Below are positions 26,905-36,123 of a stretch of 64,000 bases of DNA, piece after piece. Position 1 is the stretch's first letter, and each line of letters begins with the position of its first letter. Below the pieces are notes generated by a model. The model worked only from the letters and a program-made list of their open reading frames with translations, did not search any database and was not told the DNA's origin. Origin of the DNA: Cyclobacterium plantarum (lineage in GTDB: Bacteria > Bacteroidota > Bacteroidia > Cytophagales > Cyclobacteriaceae); assembly GCF_011290685.1 (NCBI RefSeq), contig NZ_JAANYN010000015.1:1-64000 (forward strand), in the 5' to 3' direction. Position numbers and translations under genes: made by a program.

Positions 26905-27127
26905 TTAGAGGTTTTCCATCGGTTATAGAATAAATATCTTCTTGCTCATCCTTGAGAAAATCAAAGGCAGGATTGGTTGACATCGTAGATAGCCATTCCT
27001 TCTCTTCCTTTTCATCTTCCTCCATTAAAATAATAATTTTAACTTTTTTCCCTCTCACAACCAAGGGCTGGTCCAGAAGTATCGCCCCTTCTTGATTAAT
27101 TTGTCCGGTAGTCTCTATCGCTTTCAT
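26897..27127 (-). CDS. Antitoxin paired with the MazF/PemK-like toxin
   Basis: This protein is 76 residues from the ATG at 27127 (MKAIETTGQINQEGAILLDQ); an upstream TTG would add eight residues but is less likely. The N-terminal part, with ILLDQPLVVRGKKVKIIILM, resembles the small beta-rich DNA-binding portion of antitoxins. The acidic C-terminus (MEEDEKEEKEW and the following region) is the likely disordered toxin-binding tail. It overlaps the toxin gene by 8 bases, so the two are translationally coupled. The family assignment rests mainly on the neighbour. Confidence 0.72.
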   Translation of the reverse strand: MKAIETTGQINQEGAILLDQPLVVRGKKVKIIILMEEDEKEEKEWLSTMSTNPAFDFLKDEQEDIYSITDGKPLND

Positions 27128-27221
27128 ATGCTTAAATTTATCCTTAATCAAAAATATGAAATTAAAACTGAACTTTCTATTCCTATTTCCTTTCTAAGAT
27201 CAAAGTATTCATCCTCAGTTG

Positions 27222-27514
27222 AAGACCCCTGACAGCAACTGGCAACCCCTGCCATCACTACATGGGCCCGGAACAGCCAGGCGGTTGTCAGCCAGGATTA
27301 CCGTTACATCCGCTATGAGGATGGTTCTGAAGAATTGTATGACCTGGCAGCAGATCCAAAAGAGTGGTATAATGTTGCCGCTGAGGAAAAATATATATTG
27401 GTCAAACCGGAGTTGGAGCAGTATCTGCCGTAAATCAATGTAAAATGGGCAGCGGAATCCCGATATGATAATAACGACTACTTTCGAAAACAAAATGTGG
27501 AGCAAAGTGAATAG
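27222..27514 (+). pseudogene. Decayed 3' end of a second sulfatase copy
   Basis: These 293 bases align without gaps to 26121-26413 of the intact sulfatase at a constant offset of 1101 bases. By hand I count about 47 differences over the last 273 positions, roughly 83 percent identity. The frame keeps [17 protein letters not shown] and EEWYN-like landmarks but has an internal TAA at 27431-27433, replacing a Lys codon, before the shared TAG. Only the last ~97 codons survive; the rest is missing and the copy begins abruptly after AT-rich sequence. It cannot make an active sulfatase. Confidence 0.9.
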
Positions 27515-27563
27515 CAGCTGGTATATTAGAGATTTGGCTACTTAATGAAAGCTATTATAACAT
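27515..27563. pseudogene. Fragment matching the middle of the MazF-like toxin gene
   Basis: Directly after the sulfatase remnant, about 49 bases match 26751-26798 inside the toxin gene, with about five mismatches and one single-base gap, including a run GAAAGCTATTATAACAT identical in both. In the intact copy these two segments are about 340 bases apart. The fragment suggests that the sulfatase-toxin segment was duplicated together and then mostly deleted in the second copy. Confidence 0.6.
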
Positions 27564-27733
27564 CTAGCCCTTGCCGTAGCTCGCCCAAGTCCAATCCCAT
27601 CAATCTCTTTCAATCTATTTCACAATCAGCCCAGATCAATCCTGTTTTTATTTTGCCATTTATTGGATTTAAGATGTCATTTAATTTAACTTGGATTTTA
27701 ATTTTGAATTTCTGCCCAATTAACCCAAGTCTT

Positions 27734-28696
27734 ATGTGCCAAATCATTTCCTTCTTTCGTATTTTTGGTAAACGATCAATTTGGGTTTATTTGGTTCGGT
27801 TGGTATTTTTTCTGAATTTATTTTTCTTCCTTAAGCCCGATGGCCAGGCACAGTCATCAGATAACATCCCTGTTTTAATTGTGGATGGGTTCAGCAACCA
27901 CGATTGGAAACAAACTTCCGCGGTTACAAAATGGATTTTGGAAGAAAGCGGATTGTTTAAAGTTGATATAAGCACAGTTCCTGAGGACAGCATGGCAAGG
28001 CAATCCTGGCTTCCAACATTTGACCGATATGCTGTGGTCATTCAAAACACCAATAATATCCATAATTCCAGTTTAAGGTGGCCCAAAGAAGCCGAAAGGG
28101 CATTGGAAAAATACGTGGCCAAGGGAGGTGGATTATATATCCTTCATTCGGCCAACAACGCATTTTCCCATTGGGAAGCTTACAATGAAATGATAGGGTT
28201 GGGTTGGAGATCCCAATCGGTGGGTAGGGCATTGGAAATTGACTCACAGGGAAATATAAAACGATACCCACCGGGTGAGGGAAGAGGCACCGGGCATGGT
28301 GAGCGCTTTAATGCCCTTATCCAAATTTTAAACCGACACCCGATCAATCAGGATTATCCGGATGCCTGGCAGACGGTGAATACCGAAGTTTACTACTTTC
28401 CACGAGGTGATGCGAAAAATATTGAGGTGTTGTCTTATGCTAATGATAGCACAAGTACCCAACAAAACTGGCCAGTTGAATGGGTGGTTGAGTACGGGAA
28501 AGGCAGGGTTTATAATTCATCACTGGGGCACCTTTGGGAAGGGGAGATCTTTCCTCCAGCTTACCGCTGTGCGGGTTACCAAACCACTGTGGTCCGGGTC
28601 ACCGAATGGCTGGCCACAGGCAAAGTGGATTTTCCGATTCCCCCTGATTTCCCTACGGCCGATTCACCTAGCCTGAGAAATCCAACTATGGAATAG
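27734..28696 (+). CDS. ThuA-domain secreted protein
   Basis: This 320-residue protein, counted from the ATG at 27734, carries a ThuA/trehalose-utilisation-like (class I glutamine-amidotransferase-fold) domain. The N-terminus is a signal-like hydrophobic stretch (YLVRLVFFLNLFFFL) ending near GQAQ. Domain features are IPVLIVDGFSNHDW, YVAKGGGLYILHSANNAFSH, and later YGKGRVYNSSLGHLWEG. ATG codons further upstream in the same frame (from 27545) begin inside the toxin-gene remnant and are unlikely starts. ThuA-like proteins are frequent in Bacteroidota sugar loci, where their chemistry is poorly defined. It is followed by an esterase gene 41 bases later. Confidence 0.82.
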   Translation: MCQIISFFRIFGKRSIWVYLVRLVFFLNLFFFLKPDGQAQSSDNIPVLIVDGFSNHDWKQTSAVTKWILEESGLFKVDISTVPEDSMARQSWLPTFDRYAVVIQNTNNIHNSSLRWPKEAERALEKYVAKGGGLYILHSANNAFSHWEAYNEMIGLGWRSQSVGRALEIDSQGNIKRYPPGEGRGTGHGERFNALIQILNRHPINQDYPDAWQTVNTEVYYFPRGDAKNIEVLSYANDSTSTQQNWPVEWVVEYGKGRVYNSSLGHLWEGEIFPPAYRCAGYQTTVVRVTEWLATGKVDFPIPPDFPTADSPSLRNPTME

Positions 28697-28737
28697 AAAT
28701 AGAAAGCCATAAGCACTTAAAAATTAAACCAAATTAA

Positions 28738-29604
<867 letters not shown>

Positions 29605-29664
29605 GCTAATCCTTTCGTTTAAACCCTTCAATCCTAATTCTCCGACAACTCAGCGCCTAAGGGG

Positions 29665-29746
29665 CCTGGGCCTGTCGAAGGCCAATCTCCATCAATCTGG
29701 TGCCTGCAGTACCTGTGGTCCCTGGGCTTGTCGAAGAGTAATCTCT
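29665..29746. repeat. Two copies of a CCTGGGCYTGTCGAAG intergenic repeat
   Basis: Positions 29665-29690 (CCTGGGCCTGTCGAAGGCC...) and 29721-29746 (CCTGGGCTTGTCGAAGAGT...) are two copies of a short motif in the same orientation, each followed by AATCTC. Related copies are at 30954-30990. The core GTCGAAGG is a short dispersed element I recognise as common in spacers of Bacteroidota chromosomes. It sits in the gap between convergent genes. Confidence 0.65.
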
Positions 29747-29770
29747 TTCCACCTTCGGACCAATTATTAC

Positions 29771-30733
29771 CTACAGCTGCTTCAATGGATTTACCAAAGG
29801 CTTTCCCATTTCCGGAATGGTTATTTCAAACCGGTCTCCATCCTGCACTTCAATCCCGTCGGCAAAACTGGCTACTGCAGTGCCAAAATAATGCACATGT
29901 ACATCCCCGGGTTGCCGGAAAAGCTCATATTTGAAATGGTGGTGTTCCAGGTTGGCGATATTATGACTCATATTGGCATTGCCGGTAAGAAATTCTTTTT
30001 GCCAAACGACTTTGTCGCCTCTTTTGATGGAACTGAGCCCCTGTAAGTGATCTGGCAGATCGCTGACAAGCAGTTCCGGCCCGTAAGCACTGGGCCTGAG
30101 TTTGGAATGGGCCAGGTAGAGGTAATTGATTTTCTCCATTTTATGGTCCGAAAATTCATTGCCCAGGGCAAAACCAATCCGAAACGGTTTGCCATCAGGG
30201 TCAATAACATACAGCCCAGCCAGTTCGGGTTCCTCTCCTCCATCCAGGGCAAAGGGAGGGGAAATCAGGGGATGTCCCGAAGGTACCACACAAAGTCCGT
30301 TGCCTTTGTAAAACCACTCGGGCTGAACTCCAGGATCTTTACCATGCATTTTTCCACCCTCCAGTCCCATCTGAAACATCTTCATGGAATCCGTCAACTC
30401 GTCAGGCTTACTGCTTTCAAGTTTTTGGTGCATTTTGTCCCGGGAAGCAGCCGATCCCAGATGGGTCAGGCCAGTCCCTGTAATCCACGACCGGTAAGGG
30501 TCAGGGTGTGCTAGAGGTAATTGGATCAGGTTATTGACAATAAGGGGTTCATAGGCTTGGGTTTCCCTGCTCAAATGTTCTTCTACCAGATCTGAAATGG
30601 ATTTTCCTGTCTCAAATACTTCTTGGGTCAGGGCATAGGTGCTGGATATTCCTTTTACTATACGGAGATGGTCTTTTTCCACCATCCCTACCTGTGAAGC
30701 GGAATCTTTATTTTTAAATTGTACAATTCTCAA
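29771..30733 (-). CDS. Fumarylacetoacetate hydrolase-family (AraD1-like) protein
   Basis: This 320-residue cytoplasmic protein belongs to the FAH superfamily of metal-dependent C-C-bond hydrolases and hydratases, the AraD1/GguC-like branch by overall pattern. Visible signatures are YRSWITGTGLTHLGSA, PEWFYKGNGLCVVPSG with PLISPPFALDGGEEPELAG (the acidic metal-binding EPE-type region) and the C-terminal VHVHYFGTAVASFADGI. It uses a TTG start (encoding MRIVQFKNKD) with no ATG nearby. Such enzymes act late in sugar-acid or acylpyruvate catabolism; a 2-keto-3-deoxy sugar acid is a plausible substrate but not proven. It is 259 bases downstream of the large cytochrome gene. Confidence 0.82.
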   Translation of the reverse strand: MRIVQFKNKDSASQVGMVEKDHLRIVKGISSTYALTQEVFETGKSISDLVEEHLSRETQAYEPLIVNNLIQLPLAHPDPYRSWITGTGLTHLGSAASRDKMHQKLESSKPDELTDSMKMFQMGLEGGKMHGKDPGVQPEWFYKGNGLCVVPSGHPLISPPFALDGGEEPELAGLYVIDPDGKPFRIGFALGNEFSDHKMEKINYLYLAHSKLRPSAYGPELLVSDLPDHLQGLSSIKRGDKVVWQKEFLTGNANMSHNIANLEHHHFKYELFRQPGDVHVHYFGTAVASFADGIEVQDGDRFEITIPEMGKPLVNPLKQL

Positions 30734-30953
30734 GAGTAATTGGGTTTAGGTTAAGAAAACGGAAAAGGTAGCATGGTCCGGTATAAAAGACAAGATTAAA
30801 GGGCATCTAAATGGATTTTTCAATTCGGAAATAAGAGAGCGGCTGCATCTTCTAAAATGAAATTTTCCGGGTACTTAAAGTTTGATTAACAGTGGAGCCA
30901 GGTACTTTCACCTAAAACCGAAACAAATGGTAAGGGCAATCCGGTGCCTGTTG

Positions 30954-30990
30954 TGCCTGAGCCCGTCGAAGGCAGCCTGTCGAAGGTCAA
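30954..30990. repeat. Further copies of the GTCGAAGG spacer repeat
   Basis: TGCCTGAGCCCGTCGAAGGC and GCCTGTCGAAGGTCAATCC lie back to back between the stop of the cytochrome gene and the start of the FAH-family gene, both on the minus strand. They match the two copies at 29665-29746, so the FAH-family gene is bracketed by this element on both sides. Confidence 0.6.
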
Positions 30991-30992
30991 TC

Positions 30993-33926
30993 CTATTCCG
31001 AACGTAACCCGCTTAAATAAGCCGTGAGATGTGCCAAATCTTCTTCATTCATGTCCAGTTGTGCAGGATCAGGCATGATGCTGGTATTGAACCTTTTCCG
31101 GGATGCAATGTCTTCTGAGGAAATGTTATAAGCCTCATTTTGCATGCCTTCCAGTACCACTATCGGCCCATCCGCCTGCAGGAATCCGGCAGCCACCGTC
31201 CCATCTTTTAAAGTGATGAGCCACATTTCATAACCAAAGGCTACCCCGGCACTTGGATTGGTGATCGCATCCAATAAGCCTTCCTGATCCAGTTTGGCCC
31301 CAATCATGCTCAGGTTTGGTCCGATATTCCTGCCTTCATTCCCTATTTGGTGGCAGGTGGCACATTTGCCCTGGTATACTTGTTTCCCTTTTACAGGGTC
31401 ACCGTCCAATGCCGTGATGTTGGCAAGGGAGAAAGCTGTTTCAGGGGAGGGATGGTCAAAATAATCTCCGGCCAGCACCTGAATGGCCTGTTCCGGGTTG
31501 TCGAAAATCACCTCGCTGACGGCTGCTTTCAATTCAGGGGATAATGCTTCTTTTTCTGCCAGTCCGAGGAGCATCAGTCCTCCGGTTTTATCCCTGGCCA
31601 TGGCTTTGGCTGCCTGAACTTTTTCGGCTGTTGGGGCATTGCTACTTTCAATTGTGGATTTCAAATCCAGCATCTCCTTCTGAATTTCCGAACTGAGGTT
31701 GGCCTTCAATTCCGGAATTTCCATATCAAAACCATTCCAGTCATTGTTTCTCCTGTACCTCAGCCACCACAAAGCCTGGTCCTTTACACCGGCAATTTCT
31801 GATGCCGCAATTTCCTGCATGGCATTTACCGCTTCCTGTTCATTGATAAAACCCAGGGCGGTAACTGCTTTTTGTTGCTGGGCAGCCGTTAGTTGATTTG
31901 CCATGGCCCTTTCTTTCAATCCGGAGATGGCCTGGATGGGATGCAGGCGCCACATCAAATCCGCATATCCCGGTTGCCAATTAACCGGATCAGATCCAAG
32001 TTTCTGGTGCAGGGCAGGATAAATTTCTTCTTCTTTTCCGTCCATAGCCAATCCCAGGGCTTCAACATAATAGCGGTCTGCACCTTCGTGTTGAGATGCC
32101 AATTGAATCAAGGTTTCTTCTACCGCTTCGAGAGGCATATCCCTCAGGGCCACTGCTACCTCACGTCTGACTTTAGGAGAGGGATCTGCACTTAATTCCC
32201 TTGCATAGGTAATGATATCTGATTTAACCTGACGCAAAGCCCTGAAAGCAGTCAGGCGCAGGTCCGGATTTCCGGCTTCCAGCTGTTTTTCTACTTCCAA
32301 AACCCCTTCATCGCCCATTTGGGCCAAAAGCCAGATGGCCCTTGCCTGGTGGTAAGGGTTTTCATCTTCCAAAACAGCCCTGACCTCTTCAATGGCCTGG
32401 CTGCCTTGTGCTGCCAGCAAGGCAAAGCCCGCATTCCGAACATTGACAGCCGGGTTCAATAAAGCAGCTATTTGCCCACTTGTAGTGGAGAGGTCGATTT
32501 CAGGTTTTGGGAGGTTTTTACCCTTAGGTGTGATGCGGTATATGCGGCCATAACCCACACTGTCAATCATCCTATGGCCTCCAACCATACCGTCATACCA
32601 ATCAGCCACATAGATGGCCCCATCAGTTCCTACAAGCACATCGCTGGGACGGAACCATTTGGATTTATCTTCATCCGTTGCGCGGCTTTTGGCTTCCTCT
32701 ACTTCCTCCTCCTTCAGGGAAGTGATCAGGTTGTGGCGTTTCAAAACAAATCCGGCACCCTTGGTTTCGGGTTTGTAAGCCAAAATTACATTTCTGCCCG
32801 CTTCCCCTGCCAGTAAGGTGCCACGGTATTTTTCCCCCATCAAATCACTCTCGTAGAAAGCTACACCGGTAGGCGAACCGGCACCTGTGCTGTCCCCGAG
32901 CGGAATTACTCCGGGATCATCCTGGTGCCAGTGGGCGGTTACGGTAGCTTGACCGGGACGGCGATCGGCCTGCCATTTCCTGGATCCATCGGTATTGAAA
33001 TAGCCCATATTGCCGCCTTCCATCAGCCAGGAAACACGGACGCCTTTGTTCCCATCGTCGTCGTTGTCATTTTGCCACATATTCCCATAGGAATCCAGTG
33101 CCAGCTCGTAGGAATTTCTAAAATTATGGCCCAGCACTTTCATGCCGGTGCCGTCCGGATTGACCCGCAGAGCAATGCCGCCAACCCACATTTTCCCATC
33201 GTCGCTGACCATGCCCGGTGCGTTATCTTTCATATGCGGCGAACCCCCATTGTATAAACTTCCTGATCGCAGGGTCCAGCCGCTTTTATCGGTGACAATA
33301 TGTGGTCCTGCATTGCCGGCATTGAAGTAATATTTCCCATCGGGTCCGGCCACCACGGCATGTAATCCATGGTCATGATCCAGTCCCCCAAAACCAGTCA
33401 AAAACACCTCCTTTTTATCTGGGGTATCGTCTCCGTTTTCATCCGTATAAATGATAATGGAAGGCCCGCTGGAAACAATGACTTTATTGCCTATTACAGA
33501 AATTCCCAATGGGGCCGTTAGATCCTCGTCTTGCACGAAAACCTTGGAAGTTTCGGCCACCCCGTCTCCATCTTTGTCCTCCAGTATCATTACCCGATCT
33601 CCAGATGCATGGTTTTTAAACTTTTCAGGATCATTCCGGAACAAGCGGTAATTGAGCGCCTCTGTCACCCATATCCTTCCTTTTGCATCCACATCCATAT
33701 TGGTAGGGTTAAAAAACTGGGGTGATTCCGCCCATAAGGTGGCTTCTAAATCTTCAGGCAAATACAGCCCGGTACTGTCATCATAATATTTTTCACCCAA
33801 TGAAAAAGGCTCCTCCTGAACTTCTTTTTGGCAACTGAGGGTGAATAATGAAATGACCAGGATGCTCATGCAAAAGAAGGCCATGCTGAAGCTGGCAGGT
33901 CCTGACTTGAATAAATTATATGACAT
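30993..33926 (-). CDS. PVC-type c-type cytochrome / quinoprotein-like dehydrogenase lipoprotein
   Basis: This is a 977-residue exported lipoprotein, with the start placed at the ATG at 33926 and the lipobox ...FTLSC at Cys32. A beta-propeller membrane-bound-dehydrogenase-like domain fills ~60-480 (NPTNMDVDAKGRIWVTEALN, and YVADWYDGMVGGHR near its end). HEAT-type helical repeats cover ~490-830, and a cytochrome c domain with CATCH at ~855-859 and MPDP near the distal Met closes the protein. This order is the PVC-type heme-binding family; Bacteroidota loci for sulfated glycans often carry it. Its electron partner and substrate are unknown. It faces away from the upstream barrel protein gene. 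Confidence 0.88.
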   Translation of the reverse strand: MSYNLFKSGPASFSMAFFCMSILVISLFTLSCQKEVQEEPFSLGEKYYDDSTGLYLPEDLEATLWAESPQFFNPTNMDVDAKGRIWVTEALNYRLFRNDPEKFKNHASGDRVMILEDKDGDGVAETSKVFVQDEDLTAPLGISVIGNKVIVSSGPSIIIYTDENGDDTPDKKEVFLTGFGGLDHDHGLHAVVAGPDGKYYFNAGNAGPHIVTDKSGWTLRSGSLYNGGSPHMKDNAPGMVSDDGKMWVGGIALRVNPDGTGMKVLGHNFRNSYELALDSYGNMWQNDNDDDGNKGVRVSWLMEGGNMGYFNTDGSRKWQADRRPGQATVTAHWHQDDPGVIPLGDSTGAGSPTGVAFYESDLMGEKYRGTLLAGEAGRNVILAYKPETKGAGFVLKRHNLITSLKEEEVEEAKSRATDEDKSKWFRPSDVLVGTDGAIYVADWYDGMVGGHRMIDSVGYGRIYRITPKGKNLPKPEIDLSTTSGQIAALLNPAVNVRNAGFALLAAQGSQAIEEVRAVLEDENPYHQARAIWLLAQMGDEGVLEVEKQLEAGNPDLRLTAFRALRQVKSDIITYARELSADPSPKVRREVAVALRDMPLEAVEETLIQLASQHEGADRYYVEALGLAMDGKEEEIYPALHQKLGSDPVNWQPGYADLMWRLHPIQAISGLKERAMANQLTAAQQQKAVTALGFINEQEAVNAMQEIAASEIAGVKDQALWWLRYRRNNDWNGFDMEIPELKANLSSEIQKEMLDLKSTIESSNAPTAEKVQAAKAMARDKTGGLMLLGLAEKEALSPELKAAVSEVIFDNPEQAIQVLAGDYFDHPSPETAFSLANITALDGDPVKGKQVYQGKCATCHQIGNEGRNIGPNLSMIGAKLDQEGLLDAITNPSAGVAFGYEMWLITLKDGTVAAGFLQADGPIVVLEGMQNEAYNISSEDIASRKRFNTSIMPDPAQLDMNEEDLAHLTAYLSGLRSE

Positions 33927-34046
33927 TTTGGGCAAAATTAAATGGATTGTATAATGGCGATTTGGCCATCGTTATTTTACAGTTAAGGCTAAAAGTAAAA
34001 AAAAATGCTATGAAAAGAAAGCATTGGATTTTCTGCGCAACCATTT

Positions 34047-35345
34047 TTATTCTTTCGGAAACAAATGATAATTAACCCCAATTGAAACGCCCATAAGATG
34101 ATATTTGTGCCGTTCACCACCAATGGGTTGAATGCCTTTCCAATATTCACCTTCCAAATAGGTGGAAAACCGCCTACTCAATTCATAGCTAAGACCCAGT
34201 CCACTTTGAAGGTAGGATAGTTGCCAGGTATTTTGGAAAACGGATGTTGAATAGCCCAAAGATGAGGCAAATATAGGTTTATTGTAAGCAAATTTTTGAT
34301 CGCCAATATAATGGGCAATCAGTCCCACTCTGAAATTTAAGCCAAAATTATTGATGATATTTTGATGATAGCTAAGTGAAAGTGGCATTAGCAACTGCCG
34401 GGTTTCTATTCTGATATGGTCCACAGGATAGTTTACCATCGACCAATCAGGGAAATGCAGCAGTTTTTCTGTGGGATAGCCTTCTCCAACTGAAATGTAA
34501 TTATTGGTATTGCTACCCATTACCCCGGCAGAAACAGACCACTTTTGATTGATTACCAAGGCCATATGTAATCCGGGAAATCGCCAGGAAAATAATTCTT
34601 CCGAATAGGGTAGCCGCGTGGTACTGAAGCCATCAACGGGGTAAAGCCAGCGCATCGCCGGACCCAGGGTTAGGTCCCAATGTAATGGCTCTTTTGTTTT
34701 ATACATGTCTCCAGTCCCCTTCACGGTGGCAGAGGGGATGGTTGAGGTGCTGTCGTCAATTGTCAGCAAGTGACGGATCAGTTCCTGCTCAGACATGGTA
34801 TCCAGGCTAAAATAGCTTTGCGGGTTTTTCTGACTGTAATAGCTCGGCTTTGATCCGGTATTATTTTCTGCAGAAGCCTGCTTTTTATCCCCTGAATATC
34901 TTTTTAGGACGGCTGTTTTCTTTCTTTTTCCAGCATTGCTCTTTTTACCGGCTGGGTTTACGGAATTTTCTTTTTTAATTTCTTTATTTAAATCCTCTGA
35001 ATAACCCTGATGCTTTCCGACATTATAGTCCTCAGATTCATTGGAATAAGGGACAAGCTGATTCGATTTGTCAGTGCTCTCTGACAATGAATTAATATTT
35101 GGGGCTTTCCCTTCTATCTGAATGGAGTAGGTATGTTGTGTTTCGGTTTTGAGTCCGCGGTATTGGAAGTAAAGAAAAGTTCCCAATAAAAATAAGCCAG
35201 AAACCGGAACAACAATCCACCAGGTTTTCCACCAGGGAATTTTCTTCAGATGTGGCAAAAAATCCGTCCAGGCAGCTTCCGAAAATTCAGGATGGTAAGC
35301 TTCCAGTTTTTCCTTGATCAGGCGATCCATTTTATTCTTTTCCAT
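34047..35345 (-). CDS. Membrane-anchored protein with C-terminal barrel domain, partner of an ECF sigma factor
   Basis: This 432-residue protein starts with a short cytoplasmic, charged segment (DRLIKEKLEAYHPEFSEAAW) and one membrane helix at ~43-60 (WIVVPVSGLFLLGTFLYF). A low-complexity charged linker follows (~65-190, many Lys/Ser/Asn), then a C-terminal ~240-residue domain of alternating aromatic strands ending ISIGVNYHLFPKE that looks like an outer-membrane beta-barrel. Its start overlaps the sigma factor stop by 14 bases, so it is likely the sigma regulator, an anti-sigma factor that may span the periplasm. This design differs from the FecR type and its function is inferred from position only. 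Confidence 0.7.
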   Translation of the reverse strand: MEKNKMDRLIKEKLEAYHPEFSEAAWTDFLPHLKKIPWWKTWWIVVPVSGLFLLGTFLYFQYRGLKTETQHTYSIQIEGKAPNINSLSESTDKSNQLVPYSNESEDYNVGKHQGYSEDLNKEIKKENSVNPAGKKSNAGKRKKTAVLKRYSGDKKQASAENNTGSKPSYYSQKNPQSYFSLDTMSEQELIRHLLTIDDSTSTIPSATVKGTGDMYKTKEPLHWDLTLGPAMRWLYPVDGFSTTRLPYSEELFSWRFPGLHMALVINQKWSVSAGVMGSNTNNYISVGEGYPTEKLLHFPDWSMVNYPVDHIRIETRQLLMPLSLSYHQNIINNFGLNFRVGLIAHYIGDQKFAYNKPIFASSLGYSTSVFQNTWQLSYLQSGLGLSYELSRRFSTYLEGEYWKGIQPIGGERHKYHLMGVSIGVNYHLFPKE

Positions 35346-35907
35346 ATACCTGTTGTGTTGAAGTGGAAATATCGTTTAGTACCTGTTGAAGTTTCAGCCT
35401 TGCCTTGGAGAGATTTGATTTTGAAGTTCCAGTAGAGATTCCAAGTTTTTCAGCAATCTCCTTGTGGCTGAATTCCTCTACCACATGTAAGGTGAATACC
35501 ATCCGGTAAGCCGGGGGGAGGCATTGTACCAACTTAAGGATATCTTCAGTATGCAATTGGGATAAGTTCCTTTCAGCATCCGGCCGTTCTACATCCAGCC
35601 CGATATCCACATGCTGGTTATTGTGTTTTTTATTTTTCCGATAATGATCTATAGCGGTATTGATTAAGATTCTTCTTAACCAGCCGGCAAAGGATAGATC
35701 AGGTGAATACCGCTTGATCTGTGTAAAAACTTTCAGGAAACCGTCGTTGAGAATTTCTTTGGCTTCTTCAGGACCGGATGAAAAGCGAGCACAAATACCC
35801 ATAGCATAAGGATAGGCATGTTTGAATAGTTCATATTGTGCTTTGGATTGACCCTGGCAGCATTGGGCGATGATTTTTTTCAGTTTAGGGGATTCATGCA
35901 GGTTCAT
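35332..35907 (-). CDS. ECF-type RNA polymerase sigma factor (third)
   Basis: This 191-residue sigma factor has region 2 at ~25-90 (AKEILNDGFLKVFTQIKRY, then FAGWLRRILINTAIDHYRK) and region 4 at ~125-175 (CLPPAYRMVFTLHVVEEFSH, then KEIAEKLGIS). It differs from the two SusCD-linked sigmas in having a short N-terminus and is followed by the membrane/barrel protein with a 14-base overlap. It probably controls a cell-envelope response; no SusC receptor or FecR lies nearby. The 216 bases before it towards the oxidoreductase gene at 36124 hold divergent promoters. Confidence 0.92.
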   Translation of the reverse strand: MNLHESPKLKKIIAQCCQGQSKAQYELFKHAYPYAMGICARFSSGPEEAKEILNDGFLKVFTQIKRYSPDLSFAGWLRRILINTAIDHYRKNKKHNNQHVDIGLDVERPDAERNLSQLHTEDILKLVQCLPPAYRMVFTLHVVEEFSHKEIAEKLGISTGTSKSNLSKARLKLQQVLNDISTSTQQVYGKE

Positions 35908-36123
35908 ATATCTACATCACGGGAAAAATCATAGAGGGGGTTGCCTGTCCTTAGAAAATTTTTTTAGTTATTACATAAAACGATTGAAAAGGAATGCGAT
36001 CTGAAGCCAACAGCGTTAAGTTCAAAATTCAGTTAAGGAGAAACCAAAAATAATTACTTTCATTTTAAAAAATTGAAATAAATGATTATTATCCCGGTTA
36101 AACACCAACAATAACCCCAACAC

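Noticed and set aside
27545-27733. An upstream extension of the ThuA protein from the ATG at 27545
   Set aside because: The start codon falls inside the toxin-gene remnant and precedes the signal peptide by more than 60 unlikely residues.
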